This document shows positions 52,948 to 61,477 of a stretch of DNA of 64,000 nt, one piece after another. The stretch is taken from positions 465,767-529,766 of the forward strand of contig NZ_NPKH01000023.1 of NCBI RefSeq assembly GCF_002284535.1, read 5' to 3'. Position 1 is the stretch's first letter, and each line of letters opens with the position of its first letter. Source of the DNA: Mesorhizobium wenxiniae. GTDB taxonomy: Bacteria > Pseudomonadota > Alphaproteobacteria > Rhizobiales > Rhizobiaceae. A model generated the notes under the pieces. That model saw only the letters and a list, made by a program, of their open reading frames with translations, did no database searches and was not told the origin of the DNA. Made by a program: the position numbers and the translations under genes.

Positions 52948-54354
52948 TCAAGATTTGGCCATGGCGACGGCAACGAAAAGCGATTGTCCTTGCCTGTTGA
53001 TGCGGAACAATATGGGCCTGTTCTGTTGACGCGATTTCGCCCACTCCTCTTGGATGTCCGACGGCTGCGTCACATTCCGGTTGTTGGCCGAGACGATCAC
53101 ATCGCCGGGCTGAATGCCGTTTTCGGCGGCGAGGCCGTTGGGGGCCACTTCTTGCACGAATACGCCCGTAATGTCCGGCTGGAGTCCGAGTTGCTGGCGC
53201 CCCTCATCCGGGATTGGGCTGAGCGACAAACCAAGACGTGTGTCGGCCGTTTGCGACTTTGGAACGGCGCCGGTCTGTTGCTCCTCATCGTCGCGCTGTC
53301 CGATGGTCAGAGCTATTTCCTGTTGGCTGCCTCCACGATTTCTTGTCAGCGTCGTTTTTGTTCCCGGCGTTTGGCTCGCAGCCGCGAGCGTCAAATCGTG
53401 GACGTTCTGGATGTCCTTGCCGTTAAAGCGTGTAATCACGTCTCCTGCCTGTATGCCTGCCTGCTCCGCCGGACTGCCGGGTTCGACCGAAGCGACCAGC
53501 GCTCCCTTGCTGTCGGGTATTCCAAGCGCCTCAGCAATCGACGGCGTGATCTCCTGGAGACGTACTCCGATGAATCCGCGCTCGATCCGGCCGGTGCGGA
53601 TCAACTGGTCGACGATGTTGCGGGCGGTGCGGGATGGTACCGCAAAGCCAATCCCTATGCTGCCACCAGTGGGAGATACGATGGCCGTGTTGACCCCGAT
53701 CACTTCGCCGCGCGCATTGAACAGCGGGCCGCCGGAATTGCCGCGATTGATTGAGGCGTCGGTCTGGAGAAAGTCGTCGTATGGACCGGCATTGATGTCG
53801 CGCGAACGGGCCGAAAGCACGCCGACGGTGACGGTCCCACCGAGTCCGAACGGACTCCCGATGGCGATGGTCCATGCGCCGGGTTGTACTGCATCTGAGT
53901 CACCCCAGGCGGTGGTTGTCATGTTGGGCCGTGGGTCGATCTTCAGCACCGCGAGGTCGGTTGCCGCATCGCGGCCGACGAGCCGCGCAGGCAGCGTCTC
54001 CTTGTCGGAGAATACGACATGAATTTCGCTTGCATCGGCAACGACATGGTTGTTGGTGACGATGTATCCATCGGGGCTGATCACAAAGCCGGAGCCAAGA
54101 GCCTCTCGCACCCGCGGTTGAGCCGGTCCCAGGCCGCGGCCATAGAAAGGACTAAGAAGGTCGTTCAACGTCGCCTGGTCTTGGATAATCTGTCGGGTGG
54201 TTATTGCGACCACGGCCGGAATTTTCTCGCGCACGATTGCCGTGAAGTCGTTCGGGATTTCCTGGGCTGCGAGCGGAGCGAAGCCGCCGGCCGAGAGCAT
54301 CAGAGTTCCTGCGATCAGGCCGGCGTAAAGTCTTTTGTTCAAAACCGGGAACAT
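52948..54354 (-). CDS. DegP/HtrA-type periplasmic serine protease
   Basis: 468 residues. Signal peptide (AGLIAGTLMLSAGGFAPLAA), trypsin-like protease domain with His103 (TNNHVV), Asp133 (AATDLAVL) and Ser207 (RGNSGGPL), then two PDZ domains (about 250-340 and 375-465, with GFIGVRLQEI and GVFVQEVAPNGLAAENGIQP). Length and order fit DegP/MucD proteases that remove misfolded envelope proteins. It sits among stress-type genes, but I found no EcfG-type promoter directly before it. Confidence 0.9.
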   Translation of the reverse strand: MFPVLNKRLYAGLIAGTLMLSAGGFAPLAAQEIPNDFTAIVREKIPAVVAITTRQIIQDQATLNDLLSPFYGRGLGPAQPRVREALGSGFVISPDGYIVTNNHVVADASEIHVVFSDKETLPARLVGRDAATDLAVLKIDPRPNMTTTAWGDSDAVQPGAWTIAIGSPFGLGGTVTVGVLSARSRDINAGPYDDFLQTDASINRGNSGGPLFNARGEVIGVNTAIVSPTGGSIGIGFAVPSRTARNIVDQLIRTGRIERGFIGVRLQEITPSIAEALGIPDSKGALVASVEPGSPAEQAGIQAGDVITRFNGKDIQNVHDLTLAAASQTPGTKTTLTRNRGGSQQEIALTIGQRDDEEQQTGAVPKSQTADTRLGLSLSPIPDEGRQQLGLQPDITGVFVQEVAPNGLAAENGIQPGDVIVSANNRNVTQPSDIQEEWAKSRQQNRPILFRINRQGQSLFVAVAMAKS

Positions 54355-54417
54355 GGTCTGCGACTCCTCCAGCGTTCAGTGATCAAGCATGCGACGGCTC
54401 CAGGATGAGCCAGCGGT

Positions 54418-54624
54418 TCACCAGCGGATTACGACAACCTTGTCGCTCCCGTTGGCGAGTTCGATAGCTTCGCTGCCGTCCGGTTTGCGGCTTTCAATCC
54501 GGGCGCTTTCTATTGTTTCTATGCCAGCGATATTGGCTGCAAAGGCCTCGTCAATCTCGGCGGCACAGACCAGGGTATCCGGCGGCAGATCCTTCACTTG
54601 GTCCATCAACTCGCGAAGCTTCAT
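54418..54624 (-). CDS. Conserved small hypothetical protein (68 aa)
   Basis: MKLRELMDQVKDLPPDTLVC start behind a perfect AAGGAGG; acidic, with IDEAFAANIAGIETIESARI and a basic-ending strand VVVIRW. No domain recognised. An EcfG-like promoter is 48 bp upstream. Confidence 0.65.
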   Translation of the reverse strand: MKLRELMDQVKDLPPDTLVCAAEIDEAFAANIAGIETIESARIESRKPDGSEAIELANGSDKVVVIRW

Positions 54625-54671
54625 GGCGAACCTCCTTGGCACAGGCCCGGATTCTTCCGACCGCACATTCC

Positions 54672-54696
54672 AACCATGTCCCTCCAGAAAAGTTCC
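54672..54696 (-). promoter_or_regulatory. EcfG-like promoter for the 68-aa gene
   Basis: On the minus strand GGAAC, 16 bases, GGTT; one mismatch to the CGTT consensus. Confidence 0.4.
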
Positions 54697-54774
54697 CTGA
54701 CGAGATTGCGGGAATCTCACAGGATGATCTCTGCGCAAGGGTCTCTCGTAGAGCCCGAGAGAACGGTCTTTGAA

Positions 54775-55245
54775 TAACCACGACCGGCCCCGGAATTCAT
54801 CGGAACCTCCAGCTCGCAATCCGGCGGGCGGGGATCTGCCCGTTACGCTCGGCCGCGATGTAGCGGGCGTGGTGGAGCTGTCCGGCACGCGGCGCAACTT
54901 TGAAGAAGGGCGATCCGATGTTTTGCCATGCTTGGCAGTGACCGCGGCGGCAACGCCGAATACGTCGTGGTCAAGGCGACGGAAGCGGCAGTAAAACCGG
55001 AACGTCTAAGCCATGTGGAAGCCGCCGCCGTGCCGCTTGCCGGCATTACAGCATGCCAGGGCCTTTCGACCATGGCGACCCTCAAATCCGGGCAGCGGGT
55101 TCTCATCCATGGCGGCGCCGGCGGTGTCGGGCATCAGGCAATTCAGTTTGCAAGGCTGTGGGCGCATTTGTCGTGACGACTGTTGCTGCCGAGGATTTCG
55201 ATTTTGTCCGCGATGCACATGTGGTGGCATGGATCGTATGAGCGC
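54775..55245 (+). pseudogene. Zinc-type alcohol dehydrogenase/quinone oxidoreductase gene, broken
   Basis: Successive frames give LPVTLGRDVAGVVELSGTRR, then NAEYVVVKATEAAVKPERLS and LKSGQRVLIHGGAGGVGHQA, then AVGAFVVTTVAAEDFDFVRD, in the order of a medium-chain dehydrogenase (catalytic-domain end, then the NADP loop GGAGGVG). Both ends are missing and there are at least two frameshifts. The next 210 bp (55246-55457) show nothing recognisable. Confidence 0.75.
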
Positions 55246-55457
55246 GGGCTGTGTTCACTTAAGAGGGCGCTCGAATTGCTCCTCTATACGGTCGCCAGCA
55301 AAGAGCCCGACCGGGCGAGCATGAAATCTTCACCCGGCCGCTCTGAAAGCACGGCATTCGCTCCACGATCCACTGCGTTGCCGGCGACGCCACCAGCATC
55401 TGGCGGCCAGCCGCTCACGAGAACGTCAAGACTTGTCGTTACCGTTCTGCGCTGGCC

Positions 55458-55889
55458 TCAATGCACAAACCTTGCCCTCAGCCAAGCCAGAAGTCTGTTG
55501 CCGGTAATTGTCCGGCGAACTCTGGCGGCAGCCCATCGGGCTTGCATCGTAGCACCGACGTGGCAGTGACAGACGATGTTGTGCAACTGCCAGTCACTCA
55601 GCTCGAAGAAGCGCTTTGCCTCACCGTAGGTGTCATCTTTCAGACCCATGGCGCGCAGCACCGGATCCTCATAGGCAACGGTGATCGGCGACCCCGCGCC
55701 ACGCGCTACGGCACGGGCTTCAGGACTGAGATATTCGGTGCCTGAAAGCGCTCCGAGGCAACGCCGTGGATTTTGCTCGAGAAGCTTTGCCCAACGCTCG
55801 ATCCGTTGCGTCCGAGACATGGTCGGGTATGTCGCCGAGGGCTCAACTGTTGCGATTGTCTGCAGTTGCTCGAGTGTTTGGTGTTTCAT
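55458..55889 (-). CDS. Conserved hypothetical protein (143 aa)
   Basis: Starts behind AAAGGAG. Soluble, with QRIERWAKLLEQNPRRCLGA, FFELSDWQLHNIVCHCHVGA (a Cys-His-Cys-His cluster that might bind a metal) and a basic end. The wording resembles proteins seen in Mesorhizobium and relatives, with no function known. Confidence 0.6.
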   Translation of the reverse strand: MKHQTLEQLQTIATVEPSATYPTMSRTQRIERWAKLLEQNPRRCLGALSGTEYLSPEARAVARGAGSPITVAYEDPVLRAMGLKDDTYGEAKRFFELSDWQLHNIVCHCHVGATMQARWAAARVRRTITGNRLLAWLRARFVH

Positions 55890-56011
55890 GGTCGGCTCCT
55901 TTCAATAGGTCGAAGCGCCCACGCCCTCACAGAAGATTATTGCGCTGCGACGCGCCGACAAGGCCGGAATCGGCGATGTTAGGAGTTTGCCCCTCGCAGG
56001 GGTTCTTATCA

Positions 56012-56037
56012 GGAACCTTCTCGGGGGCCTGCTTGTT
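56012..56037 (+). promoter_or_regulatory. EcfG-like promoter for the small-protein pair
   Basis: GGAAC, 17 bases, TGTT (one mismatch), 23 bp before the first gene's ATG. Confidence 0.4.
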
Positions 56038-56060
56038 TTGGCTAGTGAAAGGAGAGCGTC

Positions 56061-56243
56061 ATGAGCACAAAACCACCACCCGTTCCGGCAGAGAACAAGA
56101 GCCCTAAGGGTCCGGGCGATAAGAAGTCAATTCCCGTCGACCAAACGCAGCACGGCCGTTCCGCCCCAGATCCCGACAAACAGGGCCAGCAGGGCAACAC
56201 TAGGGTCAATACGACCCATCAAAGCTACCAGCAGGACCGTTAG
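56061..56243 (+). CDS. Small hydrophilic protein (60 aa)
   Basis: MSTKPPPVPAENKSPKGPGD start; almost no hydrophobic residues, rich in Pro, Gln, Lys and Asp, probably disordered. Excellent ribosome site GAAAGGAGAG. It pairs with a similar small protein 8 bp downstream. Such low-complexity peptides are common among stress-induced genes of Rhizobiales; function unknown. Confidence 0.65.
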   Translation: MSTKPPPVPAENKSPKGPGDKKSIPVDQTQHGRSAPDPDKQGQQGNTRVNTTHQSYQQDR

Positions 56244-56251
56244 GTGATTTC

Positions 56252-56473
56252 ATGTCTACGTCGAAGAAGACCCGCGCCAGCATCCGCCATGGCGGTCCTG
56301 GCGCATCGCACGAGAATGCCAAGAAGCCGCTGGTGATAGAAAAGCCGCCAGCCGATTCCGATCAGCGCAGCCGCAGCAAGATCTCCGGCGGTGGAGGCGA
56401 ACGCGACAGCCACCATACTCATGACTCGGAAGAGAAGGGCGGCGGCACCCGACCGGCACACCAAGCAAGGTGA
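56252..56473 (+). CDS. Small hydrophilic protein (73 aa)
   Basis: MSTSKKTRASIRHGGPGASH start; highly charged, Gly/Ser/His-rich (GGGGERDSHHTHDSEEKGGG), predicted disordered. It shares the MST start and composition with the preceding gene. GTTAGGTGAT upstream may be the ribosome site. A stem-loop follows at 56505. Confidence 0.6.
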   Translation: MSTSKKTRASIRHGGPGASHENAKKPLVIEKPPADSDQRSRSKISGGGGERDSHHTHDSEEKGGGTRPAHQAR

Positions 56474-56504
56474 ATGGTTGTTCACGTCCCGAAGCCTGCG
56501 GCCC

Positions 56505-56540
56505 GGCACCTCGCATTTCTGCTGAAAATGGCGAGGTGCC
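56505..56540. terminator. Long stem-loop after the small-protein pair
   Basis: GGCACCTCGC and GCGAGGTGCC are perfect 10-base arms; inner ATTT/AAAT bases extend the stem with one bulge. No T-run follows on the plus strand, so termination strength is uncertain. Confidence 0.5.
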
Positions 56541-56864
56541 AAACATCATCAGGTCGTCTGATTGTGAGCACCGCCTCGGCAGTGGCTGTGGCTTTTTTGC
56601 CCTATCGCCGAAACTTCGGCCCGCGACAGGCATCCTGCTGTGATTGCCCGTCCCTCCAGGTGGTCCGAGGCTGAAAGCCTGTTGCCCGCTGGCTCCCGGC
56701 CGGCGGGCTTTCCCGTCAGCCTACCGGCTTTTTCCCGCTAGACGAGCGACACGATGCTACTTCCGGTGGAACAGGAAGCCCCTTCTGGGAGTTCATACCG
56801 TCATCAACATGCGCAATGGACGTGCCCTTGTATGGCGCGGCAGCGCAAGGATGGGAGAACCACC
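56541..56864. other. Gap before the DUF3309 gene
   Basis: No gene recognised. GGAAC-N17-AGTT at 56768-56793 is a weak EcfG-like promoter candidate for the DUF3309 gene. Confidence 0.35.
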
Positions 56865-57029
56865 ATGACCCTCGGCACCATACTCATCATCATTTTGATC
56901 CTTGTCTTGCTTGGCGGGTTCAGCGGTCTGGGTGGCGGGCCGTTCTACGGCACCGGCTATTATGGTGGCGGCGGCCTCGGTCTCGTGCTACTCATCGTCA
57001 TTATCCTGGTCCTTCTCGGACGCATCTAG
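56865..57029 (+). CDS. DUF3309-family tiny membrane protein
   Basis: 54 residues: a first membrane helix (TLGTILIIILILVLLGGF), a Gly/Tyr loop (GTGYYGGGGLG) and a second helix ending LVLLGRI, as in DUF3309. Function unknown; often stress-linked. GGGAGA lies before the ATG at 56865. A longer in-frame start (56754) is rejected. Confidence 0.78.
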   Translation: MTLGTILIIILILVLLGGFSGLGGGPFYGTGYYGGGGLGLVLLIVIILVLLGRI

Positions 57030-57199
57030 TGCCCGCTCGATTAGGCCGATAACTTCAGGGTGATCCTGGGTCGCGCTAGTACCTTGTCCAGGAATGTGGC
57101 GGCTGCAGGCAAAGGGGGGCGCACGTGATTGTCCGGACGGAACCGAAATCGCTCAAGTGCATTATAGCCGCTCGGAAATCCACGAGAATGGCGCCATAA

Positions 57200-58606
57200 G
57201 TGAACTTCGTTGAACAAGCCGATGTCGGCCTCGGAGTTTCGGGCATTCCCGCTGCCGATCTGATGCAGGCACTGCCGGTCGCCATCTACACCGTCGACGG
57301 GCAGGGACGCATCACCTTCTTCAACGAAGCCGCAGCTGAGCTCTGGGGCCATCGTCCCGTTATCGGTCGGGACCTATGGTGCGGTTCGTGGAAGCTTCGT
57401 CATCTCGACGGTCGGGATATGGCACATGGCGAGTGTCCGATGGCCGTGGCGCTGCGCGAAGGACGGGATGTCTCATGGGACCAGGCGATTGCGGAGCGGC
57501 CGGACGGCGAACTCGTCCCGTTCAGGGCTCACCCACGCCTGCTTCGCGACGAAGCGGGCAATGTTGTCGGTGCCATCAACACGCTGCTCGACCTGCGCAC
57601 CCAGAAGCTGGGCGATGAAGCCCGCATGCGCCTTGCCGCCATTGTCGAGTCGTCGATGGACGCCATCGTGTCGAAGGACATGAATGGCATCATCACCAGT
57701 TGGAACGATGCTGCAGAGCGCTTGTTCGGCTACACGCCTGCCGAGGCGGTCGGCCGGCCGGTGACGATGCTCATTCCGCCCGACCGTCTCGACGAGGAAG
57801 TCTCGATCATCAGCCGCATCCGCGCCGGCGAACGCGTCCCCTCCTATGAGACGATGCGCCTGCGCAAGGACGGCACGCTCGTTTCGGTCTCGCTCACCGT
57901 CTCGCCGATCCGCGACGGAATCGGGCGGGTCGTCGGCGCCTCCAAGATCGCGCGCGACATCAGTTCTCACAAGGAGAACGAGCGGCGCATCCGTCTGCTC
58001 ATGCGCGAGGTCAATCATCGGGTGAAGAACCAGTTTTCGGTCATCATCTCGATGATCCGCGAGACCAGCAGGCTGACGAGCACACCTGAGGCTTTCCTCG
58101 GGCAGGTTCGGGAGCGCATTATGGCGCTTTCGGAATCCCACGATCTCCTGGTCAATGCCGAGTGGCGCGGGGCGACCGTCGGCGAGCTCATCCAGGCACA
58201 GCTCAAGGCCTTTGCAGCGCAGTCCCGCGTGTCGATGGCCGGGCCAATGGTGATACTGCAGCCGAACGCCGTCCAGTATCTCGGTATCGCCTTCCACGAA
58301 CTCGCCACCAATTCGGCAAAACATGGAGCGCTGTCCTGTAGCGGCGGACGCGTCGAAATCGATTGGAATGTGATCCCTGCCGGCGGCGGCGCCGACACCT
58401 TTCGACTGGTCTGGAATGAGTTGGACGGGCCGATCCTGGATGCTGTCAGGCGGCGCGGCTTCGGAGTGGTCGTTCTCGAGCGGGTGGCGCCGCAGGCACT
58501 CAGCGGCAGCGGGCGGCTGGAATTCCACGAGCAAGGCGTCACCTGGACGCTTGAGGCGCCGCTACCCTTCGTCCAGACGTCTGTCGCGGAGAACGCGGCC
58601 GTTTGA
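57200..58606 (+). CDS. PAS-PAS HWE-family sensor histidine kinase
   Basis: 468 residues, soluble. PAS1 is about 20-135, PAS2 about 145-255 (IITSWNDAAERLFGYTPAEA). The phosphoacceptor helix MREVNHRVKNQFSVIISMI has His273. HELATNSAKHGAL is the N box and RLVWNELDGP carries the W-x-E of HWE kinases. In alphaproteobacteria such kinases often act on PhyR to start the EcfG stress response, which suits the promoters around it. Start is GTG 57200 without a clear ribosome site. No response regulator is nearby. Confidence 0.87.
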   Translation: MNFVEQADVGLGVSGIPAADLMQALPVAIYTVDGQGRITFFNEAAAELWGHRPVIGRDLWCGSWKLRHLDGRDMAHGECPMAVALREGRDVSWDQAIAERPDGELVPFRAHPRLLRDEAGNVVGAINTLLDLRTQKLGDEARMRLAAIVESSMDAIVSKDMNGIITSWNDAAERLFGYTPAEAVGRPVTMLIPPDRLDEEVSIISRIRAGERVPSYETMRLRKDGTLVSVSLTVSPIRDGIGRVVGASKIARDISSHKENERRIRLLMREVNHRVKNQFSVIISMIRETSRLTSTPEAFLGQVRERIMALSESHDLLVNAEWRGATVGELIQAQLKAFAAQSRVSMAGPMVILQPNAVQYLGIAFHELATNSAKHGALSCSGGRVEIDWNVIPAGGGADTFRLVWNELDGPILDAVRRRGFGVVVLERVAPQALSGSGRLEFHEQGVTWTLEAPLPFVQTSVAENAAV

Positions 58607-58668
58607 AAGCGCCCGTGAAGCTGAACCCTCCCCTCCGACCGACTGTGCTGACGCCGGAGCTATTGCGT

Positions 58669-59001
58669 TCAGTCCGGCTGGCGATGGTAGAGCGAAACAG
58701 TCCTGTCCTCCAGAACATCGAAGCCGCCGCTGCCAGGCAGAGCATCGCAATTCACTGAGTGCCGATGGACGTTATGTGATTCAAGAACTGTGAGGCTGTC
58801 GAATTCCATGGCCGCCCCGCAGAACTGGGCCGCTTGCAGTACCAGGCATTCGATGTCTTCAAGCGCGACGTTTTCTGCGAGGTTTCGCAGCCGCACGGCC
58901 TCGGCCACGGCGGTCACATTGACCAATCCCTTATAGCGGGCGGCTGCCCTAACTTGCAGTTTAACCTCTTGACACAAATGAGGCGAGTAACCGTATTTCA
59001 T
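58669..59001 (-). CDS. Conserved hypothetical protein (110 aa)
   Basis: MKYGYSPHLCQEVKLQVRAA start, then VNVTAVAEAVRLRNLAENVA and LEDIECLVLQAAQFCGAAME. It is helical and soluble, with a less ordered C-terminus. GAGGGTTTT lies before the ATG. I recall similar proteins in Mesorhizobium without a function. Confidence 0.6.
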   Translation of the reverse strand: MKYGYSPHLCQEVKLQVRAAARYKGLVNVTAVAEAVRLRNLAENVALEDIECLVLQAAQFCGAAMEFDSLTVLESHNVHRHSVNCDALPGSGGFDVLEDRTVSLYHRQPD

Positions 59002-59254
59002 GGAAAACCCTCTTTTTCAGGAGCGGTTTGTCCCTCGTTGGTAAGCATGCGCCATAACGATCCGAATGGCAACGGGATCAATAAAATTATACCGTCAAAT
59101 CAATAAGTTAGCATATGGCGCGGACTGTGCAGTCGACGCCTCACAGTCACTGTCAGCCTTGCACGCCGACAGCGTATGAACCGGCCTTGACGGGCGATGA
59201 GACTCCTCCTAATTCTTAGATAAATACTAACTTTGAGCGGCTGGAGGGCAAAAA

Positions 59255-59494
59255 ATGGGCGACCTGGAAAGACCCGAACGACTGCAGATCATGCTAACTG
59301 CTGACGAATTGGCTGCATTGGAGAACTGGCGCTTCGAAAGGCGCATGCCAAGCCGGTCGGCGGCGGTGAGAGAGTTGCTGCGGCGCGGTCTCCATGCAGA
59401 CGGATTTTTGACGGCAGCACAAGGTGCCAAGTCACAGGATTTTGGGATTCTGCCCAGTTCCGGGATTGTCGATGGACCGTCCGACGGCGGCTAG
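59255..59494 (+). CDS. Ribbon-helix-helix-type small protein
   Basis: 79 residues. ERLQIMLTADELAALENWRF then MPSRSAAVRELLRRGL gives strand, helix, turn, helix in the order of Arc/CopG-type DNA-binding proteins. The C-terminal 30 residues are loose. GGAGGG precedes the ATG. It might be an antitoxin-like or autoregulatory protein, but no toxin gene is adjacent. Confidence 0.6.
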   Translation: MGDLERPERLQIMLTADELAALENWRFERRMPSRSAAVRELLRRGLHADGFLTAAQGAKSQDFGILPSSGIVDGPSDGG

Positions 59495-59572
59495 CCGTCT
59501 CGAACTGTCGCTCAAGGCTAGCCACCTATACCGGTGCTTCCTTTCGACGTGCCGGAGCCTTGCCCGCGCTCT

Positions 59573-59598
59573 GGAACCTCAGGCAATCGTCGCGCGTT
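59573..59598 (+). promoter_or_regulatory. EcfG-type promoter for the HD-domain gene
   Basis: GGAAC, 17 bases, CGTT; exact to the consensus elements. It is 100 bp before the GTG start. Confidence 0.6.
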
Positions 59599-59697
59599 CG
59601 GTGACACGGGGCTACGGTGCCCCGCGCTTTTGAGGCACGTTGTGTACCGGAGCAAAGGCCGGTTGCATCATCACACAGGCCAGCAAGGATCGAAGCA

Positions 59698-60114
59698 GTG
59701 AGCGTGCTTTATCGGGCGGCAAAAATCGCCGAACAAGCTCATGCCGGGCAGATGGACAAGACCGGACGGCCCTATATCGAACATTGCCGCCGGGTCGTTG
59801 ACGCCGTCGAAACGCTCGATCAGAAGGCCGTTGCCTATCTTCACGACGTTCTAGAGAAAAGCGACGGTTGGGACCGCGATCGGCTCGCGGCGGCTGGTTT
59901 TGGAACATCCATCGTGTCGGCAGTCGACGCCTTGACACGCAGGCCGGACGAGGACGACCTCGCTTTCGTGCGCAGAGCAGCATCCAACCCGTTGGCGCTG
60001 CCGGTCAAGCGCGCAGATCTCGCCGACAACCTGTGGCAGGCACGGCAGATTGGCGCGCCGAAATCAAAGTATGAAGACGGTCTGCGGATCCTCGACCAAG
60101 AATTCTCCGAATGA
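59698..60114 (+). CDS. HD-domain protein (RelA/SpoT N-terminal-like)
   Basis: 138 residues from GTG 59698 behind AAGGAT. KIAEQAHAGQMDKTGRPYIE with HCRRVVDAV, VAYLHDVLEKSDGWDRDRLA and LPVKRADLADNL hold the conserved H...HD...D metal-binding pattern of HD phosphohydrolases. It resembles stand-alone (p)ppGpp-hydrolase-like proteins, though length and loops differ. The substrate is not determined. Confidence 0.75.
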   Translation: MSVLYRAAKIAEQAHAGQMDKTGRPYIEHCRRVVDAVETLDQKAVAYLHDVLEKSDGWDRDRLAAAGFGTSIVSAVDALTRRPDEDDLAFVRRAASNPLALPVKRADLADNLWQARQIGAPKSKYEDGLRILDQEFSE

Positions 60115-60166
60115 CAAAAGATTGCCGCCTGCCGCGTTACCCGCCGATGTGGAAATCAAGCGCCAC

Positions 60167-60577
60167 CTATTCGGGGAGGTGAGGCGTGTGTCGCTTGTCC
60201 TCGGCAGGATCGGCATCGATCCGCGCTTTGTCGCGATCGAAGGCGCCATGACGGGCGATGGCTGATGCCGGGGTGTCGGGCGTCTCGTAGGCCCACATGA
60301 AGTCGTCAGCCGCTCCGCCGACCGCGTGAACCCGCCAGTAACTTGCTGTGCCCTTCAGCGGGGAGCGCGTTGTGGTGTTCGTCTTCTCCAGAAGCTCGAA
60401 ATAGATATCCTCGAAAGGGATATAGAAAACGGGATCATGTCCTTCTTCGTGAAGCACTTTTGCCCGCTCGGTTGAGGCAACGATCGCGTCGGAGAACCTG
60501 ACCGTCACGGTTCCATTGAAAGGGGTGACTGTAAGCGCGCCGGGGTGGCGGGCGGAATTTGCGGCTGAGGGCTGCAT
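60167..60577 (-). CDS. DUF427-family protein
   Basis: 136 residues from ATG 60575-60577 behind GGAGAA. TVRFSDAIVASTERAKVLHE, PVFYIPFEDIYFELLEKTNT and TTRSPLKGTASYWRVHAVGG are the DUF427 blocks; the C-terminus is extended and acidic. Small beta-rich fold, function unknown. An exact EcfG-type promoter lies upstream. Confidence 0.82.
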   Translation of the reverse strand: MQPSAANSARHPGALTVTPFNGTVTVRFSDAIVASTERAKVLHEEGHDPVFYIPFEDIYFELLEKTNTTTRSPLKGTASYWRVHAVGGAADDFMWAYETPDTPASAIARHGAFDRDKARIDADPAEDKRHTPHLPE

Positions 60578-60610
60578 TCGACTTCTCCGTTGGCTGCGCG
60601 GTCTCACTGA

Positions 60611-60636
60611 AACGTAGCACCGCCCATCAGGGTTCC
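60611..60636 (-). promoter_or_regulatory. EcfG-type promoter for the DUF427 gene
   Basis: On the minus strand GGAAC, 17 bases, CGTT; 34 bp before the ATG. Confidence 0.65.
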
Positions 60637-60890
60637 AGGTCGGCCGGGCATCGGCGTCTCAACAAGATGCAAGCGGTGCCTATCCCGAGTTCCGTGGCTC
60701 GGGCAGCGATGGCCGCCTCGATGCCTTTGCCGCGACGGAAAACTTGCTGCCGCTGCAGTACGGCAATAGGCGCACTGGAGCGCGCGACCGTGGATGCGGC
60801 TTCGCGTCAAAGCGCTACCGCAAGCTTCCCGCAACGCAGGCTTTCTCAGCCCCGCCAGCTGAAATGCTGTGCGGGCAATCCACTTTCAAG
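60637..60890. other. Gap between DUF427 and CBS promoters
   Basis: No gene is recognised in this divergent stretch; both flanking genes have EcfG-type promoters at its edges. Confidence 0.4.
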
Positions 60891-60915
60891 GGAACGCTAC
60901 CGCCGAAACTTCGTT
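60891..60915 (+). promoter_or_regulatory. EcfG-type promoter for the CBS gene
   Basis: GGAAC, 16 bases, CGTT; 55 bp before the ATG. Confidence 0.65.
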
Positions 60916-60970
60916 CATCGGTCACCAATACCGTATCGGCGGCGGGCTTCGCAAATGAAGGGAGATTGCC

Positions 60971-61408
60971 ATGAAAGTCGGCAACTGCATGACGAGGAAT
61001 GTCCAGGTCGCGAACCCCGAACAGTCCATTCGCGAAGTAGCGCAGATCATGGGCAAGCTTGACGCCGGAGTGATGCCCGTGGGCGACCACGACCGGCTGG
61101 TCGGGATGATCACCGATCGTGATATCGCGATCCGCGGCGTAGCATTGGGTATGGGACCTGACACCAAGGTGCGTGATGTCATGACCCCGGAGGTCAAATA
61201 CTGCTTCGATGACGAAGACGTCGAGCATGTGCTTGAGAACATGGGCGACCTGCAGGTGCGTCGGCTTCCGGTTCTGAACCGCGAAAAGAGGCTCGTCGGG
61301 ATCATCTCTCTTGGCGATCTCGCGACGAACGGCGAAGCGGCAGAAGCGGGAGATGCTTTAAGCGACATCTCGAAGCCCGGCGGCGAGCACTCGCAAACTG
61401 CTCACTGA
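60971..61408 (+). CDS. CBS-domain pair protein
   Basis: 145 residues behind GAAGGGAG. Two CBS motifs: VGNCMTRNVQVANPEQSIRE to LVGMITDRDIAIRGVA, and VRDVMTPEVKYCFDDEDVEH to RLVGIISLGDLA. Such free-standing pairs usually bind adenosine nucleotides and sense energy state. The acidic tail is short. It lies 69 bp before a site-2 protease that has its own CBS pair, and may be cotranscribed with it. Confidence 0.87.
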   Translation: MKVGNCMTRNVQVANPEQSIREVAQIMGKLDAGVMPVGDHDRLVGMITDRDIAIRGVALGMGPDTKVRDVMTPEVKYCFDDEDVEHVLENMGDLQVRRLPVLNREKRLVGIISLGDLATNGEAAEAGDALSDISKPGGEHSQTAH

Positions 61409-61477
61409 CTGACGCTGCGACACGTCGGTGCCAGCGCCTGATGTTCTCGAGCCATTGCAAGCGCCCTGCCAAAGCCT

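Noticed and set aside
57150..57199. GGAAC upstream of the HWE kinase as an EcfG promoter
   Set aside because: GGAAC is present near 57140 but no CGTT-like element follows at 16-17 bases.
57473..58534. 353-codon minus-strand open frame
   Set aside because: Antisense to the HWE kinase, whose motifs are complete.
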